Assembly (NCBI RefSeq): GCF_018812025.1
Contig: NC_063054.1
Coordinates: 38,492,896 to 38,556,895, forward strand
Reading direction: 5' to 3'
Source: Megalobrama amblycephala
Lineage: Eukaryota; Chordata; Actinopteri; Cypriniformes; Xenocyprididae
Length of the DNA stretch: 64,000 nucleotides
The notes beneath the pieces were generated by a model that had not been told where the DNA came from, did not search any database, and worked only from the letters and a program-made list of their open reading frames with translations. The position numbers were made by a program, and so were the translations under genes. This document shows, piece after piece, positions 59,001-64,000 of the stretch (within the stretch, counting starts at the first letter, position 1; each line of letters opens with the position of its first letter).

Positions 59001-59518
59001 AAGCTAATAATAATGACTAAACTCAAAAGAGTTTTTGCATTTTTAGAATGAAAATTATTATATTTTTAATTATTTTATTAGGCTATTACTAAAATGTTTT
59101 TCATGCAATGCATCATTTAAGAAATCTGCTTTATTTTAGTCATGAGTCATGGACGTCAGCAGGGGGAGTTGCACTTTACTTAGGCTATTTAAAACATTTA
59201 GGCCTATAAATATTATTTTATTATTTAAAAAACAAAAAGATTAAATGACAGTTCTCGACACGGATAATAGCGACACGGAGTCTAAAAATTGTCTTGCACT
59301 GCTCTGTGATGCTCCATGCATTACGTAATCATGTTGGAAAGGTCATGAGTGATGTAGGAGGAAGTACCGCGGTTTTCAACTTCCAACCTCCAACTTCAAA
59401 ATTGTCCAGCATCGTTTTTTTACCTTCTTTTGTAAAGGCCGTTTGACTTAGTCTTTGCATGTTCACTTTGCACTGGATCGTTACTTCCATCTACGTCACG
59501 CGTGACCTTTCCAACATG
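59001..59518. other. upstream flank of mdga2, unassigned
   Basis: AT-rich to 59240, then mixed. The words tccaacatgattacgtcatg (59507) and cattacgtaatcatgttgga (59319) are mirrored, suggesting an older inverted-repeat element spanning about 59318-59530. Confidence 0.4.
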
Positions 59519-59837
59519 ATTACGTCATGCGTGGAGCATCACAGAGTGCAAGACGAGCATTTGTGGTTAAAAAGTATATAATGTTTATTTTTTTCAGAAA
59601 ATGGCCGATGGTTTCTCTAGATCAGACTCTTATTCCTCGTCTGGGATCATGTAGAGCTCTTTGAAGCTACACTGAAACTGACATTTGAACCCGTTGAACC
59701 CCAGTGAAGTCCACTATGTGGAGAAAAATCCTGGAATTTCTTTTCCACTGAAGAAAGAAAGACATGAACATCTTGGATGACATGGAGGAGAGTAAATTAT
59801 CAGGAAATTTGAATTCTGAAGTGAACTAATCCTTTAA
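59519..59837. mobile_element. TTAAAGGATTAGTTC-type MITE, copy 2
   Basis: It is homologous to 27353-27695 (cgtctgggatcatgtagagc, cccgttgaaccccagtgaag) and ends gaactaatcctttaa. The left inverted terminus is replaced by other sequence. It lies about 1.1 kb upstream of the mdga2 start codon. Confidence 0.85.
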
Positions 59838-60529
59838 GAAAGAAAAAACATCAGAGAATCAGATTTAGCTCACTTCTGATGGTAATTTTGTCCAAAAATC
59901 ATATCTGCTTTTCCTTGTTTCAATATTTCCTCTCAGTGCAGCTGTAAAGAGGAATGAGATGCATTGATCAGGTTGTCGAAGCAGCGCCCCCTGTTGACGC
60001 CAAACACAGGCTGAGCTCTGACTGACAGCTCATCTGAAATATCCTGCTGCTTGTAGATGTTAAAGAAACCTTAAAAGTAAAATATTTTAATTAAAAGCCC
60101 CCAAAACACTTTGGTGTTGTTTGGTCCACTATTATTTAATTGGGCAGTTTTTCCCATTTCACAGACTATTCTTTGGAAATAATTCATTAAGGCTGCAGGC
60201 AGAGTGACAGACAGAGCGAGTACGAGCCTGTTTGCTGGTTTGTATGTTTAACTCCATCTGTCTGCTGCTTGTGTTTGTCCTTTCTGACACAGACAGACAG
60301 AAACAGAAGCACTGAGACACAAACCTCCATCTGTCCGTCAGAGACGCTCCTTCAAACACACAACCTGTTTAAAGACCCTGTGAAATCACACACATGCTTT
60401 CAGTTCATATCTGCATCTTGGAGATCAACTAGATGACACTAAACCCTTTCACTTGTGGGAAAACAACAAAAATTATAAATCCACACCCAAACAGACTATA
60501 TACAGAATATATACAGAAAAATCTTGGGT
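59838..60529. other. upstream flank of mdga2, unassigned
   Basis: Mixed DNA. A small minus frame at 60159-60359 is unrecognised. It contains cagcgccccctgttg (59982-59996), which resembles a reverse-strand CTCF core. Confidence 0.4.
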
Positions 60530-63500
60530 TATTTTTTCTACCCAAGTCCTGGGTTGAGCATTTTGAGTCTTTTTTGGGTTATTTTTTCAGTGTTTAGTAG
60601 ATTTTGTGTTACCCAGATCCTGGGTCGGACGTAACAACCCAGCGTTTGGGTAGTTTTTGTGTTACCCAGGTCCTGGGTCGGACGTAACAACCCAGCGTTT
60701 GGGTAGTTTTTGTGTTACTCAGATCCTGGGTCAGACGTAACAACCCAGCGTTTGGGTAGTTTTTGTGTTACTCAGATCCTGGGTCGGACGTAACAACCCA
60801 GCGTTTGGGTAGTTTTTGTGTTACCCAGATCCTGGGTCGGACGTAACAACCCAGCGTTTGGGTAGTTTTTGTGTTACCCAGGTCCTGGGTCAGACGTAAC
60901 AACCCAGTGTTTGGGTAGTTTATGTGTTACCCAGGTCCTGGGTCGGACGTAACAACCCAGCGTTTAGGTAGTTTTTGTGTTACGCAGCTCCTGGGTCAGA
61001 CGTAACAACCCAGCGTTTGGGTAGTTTTTGTGTTACGCAGCTCCTGGGTCAGACGTAACAACCCAGCGTTTGGGTAGTTTATGTGTTACCCAGGTCCTGG
61101 GTCGGACGTAACAACCCAGCGTTTGGGTAGTTTTTGTGTTACCCAGGTCCTGGGTCAGACGTAACAACCCAGCGTTTGGGTAGTTTATGTGTTACCCAGG
61201 TCCTGGGTCGGACGTAACAACCCAGCGTTTGGGTAGTTTATGTGTTACTCAGGTCCTGGGTCGGACGTAACAACCCAGCGTTTGGGTAGTTTTTGTGTTA
61301 CCCAGGTCCTGGGTCAGACGTAACAACCCAGCGTTTGGGTAGTTTATGTGTTACCCAGGTCCTGGGTCGGACGTAACAACCCAGCGTTTAGGTAGTTTTT
61401 GTGTTACGCAGCTCCTGGGTCAGACGTAACAACCCAGCGTTTGGGTAGTTTTTGTGTTACGCAGCTCCTGGGTCAGACGTAACAACCCAGCGTTTGGGTA
61501 GTTTATGTGTTACCCAGGTCCTGGGTCGGACGTAACAACCCAGCGTTTGGGTAGTTTTTGTGTTACCCAGCTCCTGGGTCGGACGTAACAACCCAGCGTT
61601 TGGGTAGTTTATGTGTTACCCAGGTCCTGGGTCGGACGTAACAACCCAGCGTTTGGGTAGTTTATGTGTTACCCAGGTCCTGGGTCAGACGTAACAACCC
61701 AGCGTTTGGGTAGTTTTTGTGTTACCCAGCTCCTGGGTCAGACGTAACAACCCAGCGTTTGGGTAGTTTATGTGTTACCCAGGTCCTGGGTCAGACGTAA
61801 CAACCCAGCGTTTGGGTAGTTTATGTGTTACCCAGCTCCTGGGTCAGACGTAACAACCCAGCGTTTGGGTAGTTTTTGTGTTACCCAGCTCCTGGGTCAG
61901 ACGTAACAACCCAGCGTTTGGGTAGTTTATGTGTTACCCAGGTCCTGGGTCAGACGTAACAACCCAGCGTTTGGGTAGTTTATGTGTTACCCAGGTCCTG
62001 GGTCAGACGTAACAACCCAGCGTTTGGGTAGTTTATGTGTTACCCAGGTCCTGGGTCGGACGTAACAACCCAGCGTTTGGGTAGTTTATGTGTTACCCAG
62101 GTCCTGGGTCGGACGTAACAACCCAGCGTTTGGGTAGTTTTTGTGTTACTCAGACCCTGGGTCGGACGTAACAACCCAGCGTTTGGGTAGTTTATGTGTT
62201 ACCCAGGTCCTGGGTCGGACGTAACAACCCAGCGTTTGGGTAGTTTTTGTGTTAGTCAGACCCTGGGTCGGACGTAACAACCCAGCGTTTGGGTAGTTTT
62301 TGTGTTACCCAGGTCCTGGGTCGGACGTAACAACCCAGCGTTTGGGTAGTTTTTGTGTTACCCAGCTCCTGTGTCGGACGTAACAACCCAGCGTTTGGGT
62401 AGTTTTTGTGTTACCCAGGTCCTGGGTCGGACGTAACAACCCAGCATTTGGGTAGTTTTTGTGTTACCCAGCTCCTGTGTCGGACGTAACAACCCAGCGT
62501 TTGGGTAGTTTTTGTGTTACCCAGGTCCTGGGTCGGACGTAACAACCCAGCGTTTGGGTAGTTTTTGTGTTACTCAGATCCTGGGTCAGACGTAACAACC
62601 CAGCGTTTGGGTAGTTTTTGTGTTACCCAGGTCCTGGGTCAGACGTAACAACCCAGCGTTTGGGTAGTTTATGTGTTACCCATGTCCTGGGTCGGACGTA
62701 ACAACCCAGCGTTTGGGTAGTTTTTGTGTTACTCAGATCCTGGGTCAGACGTAACAACCCAGCGTTTGGGTAGTTTTTGTGTTACGCAGCTCCTGGGTCA
62801 GACGTAACAACCCAGCGTTTGGGTAGTTTATGTGTTACCCAGGTCCTGGGTCGGACGTAACAACCCAGCGTTTGGGTAGTTTTTGTGTTACCCAGGTCCT
62901 GGGTCAGACGTAACAACCCAGCGTTTGGGAAGTTTTTGTGTTACCCAGGTCCTGGGTCGGACGTAACAACCCAGCGTTTGGGTAGTTTATGTGTTACTCA
63001 GGTCCTGGGTCGGACGTAACAACCCAGCGTTTGGGTAGTTTTTGTGTTACCCAGGTCCTGGGTCAGACGTAACAACCAGCGTTTGGGTAGTTTATGTGTT
63101 ACCCAGGTCCTGGGTCGGACGTAACAACCCAGCGTTTAGGTAGTTTTTGTGTTACGCAGCTCCTGGGTCAGACGTAACAACCCAGCGTTTGGGTAGTTTT
63201 TGTGTTACGCAGCTCCTGGGTCAGACGTAACAACCCAGCGTTTGGGTAGTTTATGTGTTACCCAGGTCCTGGGTCGGACGTAACAACCCAGCGTTTGGGT
63301 AGTTTTTGTGTTACCCAGCTCCTGGGTCGGACGTAACAACCCAGCGTTTGGGTAGTTTATGTGTTACCCAGGTCCTGGGTCGGACGTAACAACCCAGCGT
63401 TTGGGTAGTTTATGTGTTACCCAGGTCCTGGGTCAGACGTAACAACCCAGCGTTTGGGTAGTTTTTGTGTTACCCAGCTCCTGGGTCAGACGTAACAACC

Positions 63501-64000
63501 CAGCGTTTGGGTAGTTTATGTGTTACCCAGGTCCTGGGTCAGACGTAACAACCCAGCGTTTGGGTAGTTTATGTGTTACCCAGCTCCTGGGTCAGACGTA
63601 ACAACCCAGCGTTTGGGTAGTTTTTGTGTTACCCAGCTCCTGGGTCAGACGTAACAACCCAGCGTTTGGGTAGTTTATGTGTTACCCAGGTCCTGGGTCA
63701 GACGTAACAACCCAGCGTTTGGGTAGTTTATGTGTTACCCAGGTCCTGGGTCAGACGTAACAACCCAGCGTTTGGGTAGTTTATGTGTTACCCAGGTCCT
63801 GGGTCGGACGTAACAACCCAGCGTTTGGGTAGTTTATGTGTTACCCAGGTCCTGGGTCGGACGTAACAACCCAGCGTTTGGGTAGTTTTTGTGTTACCAG
63901 ACCCTGGGTCGGACGTAACAACCCAGCGTTTGGGTAGTTTATGTGTTACCCAGGTCCTGGGTCGGACGTAACAACCCAGCGTTTGGGTAGTTTTTGTGTT
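60530..64000 (+). repeat. 53-bp CpG-containing minisatellite (about 64 units, runs off the edge) with MITE-like left end
   Basis: From about 60596 the 53-bp unit gtagtttttgtgttaccc, aggtcctgggtcggacgtaa, caacccagcgtttggg is repeated to the window end. Each unit has an ACCCAGGTCCTGGGT hairpin and two or three CpGs. Units vary mainly at ggtcGga/ggtcAga, Gtt/Att and acccag/acgcag/actcag. The flank 60530-60590 (tgggttattttttctaccca, ttgggttattttttcagtgt) looks like the end of an inverted-repeat element. Large-scale duplication is visible from marker units (tttaggtag at 60961, 61385 and 63133). Confidence 0.96.

Noticed and set aside
58566..59001. Overlapping plus and minus frames in the CpG-rich block upstream of exon 1
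   Set aside because: Stop-poor because GC-rich. They include (GA)n and (TTA)n translations and have no domain. Better explained as promoter and 5' UTR of mdga2.
60596..64000. CRISPR-like array of 53-bp repeats
   Set aside because: There are no distinct spacers and no cas genes, the units are contiguous and nearly identical, and the host is a vertebrate. It is a minisatellite.

Overview
The window is vertebrate DNA from a ray-finned fish, most likely a cyprinid (carp/zebrafish group). Three spliced exons match the synaptic Ig-superfamily protein MDGA2. The introns hold short inverted-repeat DNA elements of kinds I associate with cyprinid genomes: a TA-flanked Tc1-like copy, elements bounded by TTAAAGG(G/A)TTAGTTCA-type ends, and the 'gatcaaaaatacagtaaa' family. 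The species cannot be fixed from sequence alone.

Gene layout: only one protein-coding gene is supportable, mdga2 on the minus strand. Exon 1 (start codon and signal peptide) is at 58366-58441, exon 2 at 10759-10898 and exon 3 at 2575-2749. All junctions carry GT/AG signals and their phases join into one frame encoding the first 130 residues: signal peptide plus the first Ig domain. Exon 4 onwards lies left of base 1. Intron 1 is about 47.5 kb and intron 2 about 8 kb. A CpG-dense block at about 58560-59000 is the likely promoter and first-exon region.

Intron content, left to right: a purine-only-like GA tract (1-784); nested foldback elements (1.8-4.6 kb); a GGACC-ended element (6.0-6.4 kb); an 865-bp element with repeated GTCATTCGG motifs (8.5-9.4 kb), with an inverted second copy at 49.4-50.3 kb; an 82-bp satellite carrying a TGAGTCA in nearly every unit (11.2-13.1 kb, again at 45.7-46.6 and 47.9-48.3 kb); AAAAT/TTTTA pentanucleotide fields seeded by a dispersed-repeat tail (13.9-18.4 kb); a 60-bp minisatellite inside a MITE (22.2-23.8 kb); a TA-flanked foldback (24.9-25.5 kb); a solo LTR with 5-bp target duplication (28.5-29.3 kb); a decayed Tc1 transposon with 213-bp inverted ends (34.3-35.9 kb); a second, unrelated 60-bp minisatellite of about 51 units (37.1-40.2 kb); AT/CA palindromes (41.3-42.0 kb); a perfect 31-bp hairpin (45.0 kb); and a hAT-like insert inside another repeat (54.0-56.2 kb). 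Upstream of mdga2, a CpG-containing 53-bp minisatellite runs from 60.6 kb past the right edge.

I found no new protein system. The most interesting material is architectural: at least two and possibly three large minisatellites that appear to have grown inside inverted-repeat transposons, with second-level duplications, and a regulatory-looking start of mdga2 with a five-codon upstream ORF whose stop overlaps the start codon (TAATG). No RNA gene, CRISPR array or intact transposase was found.
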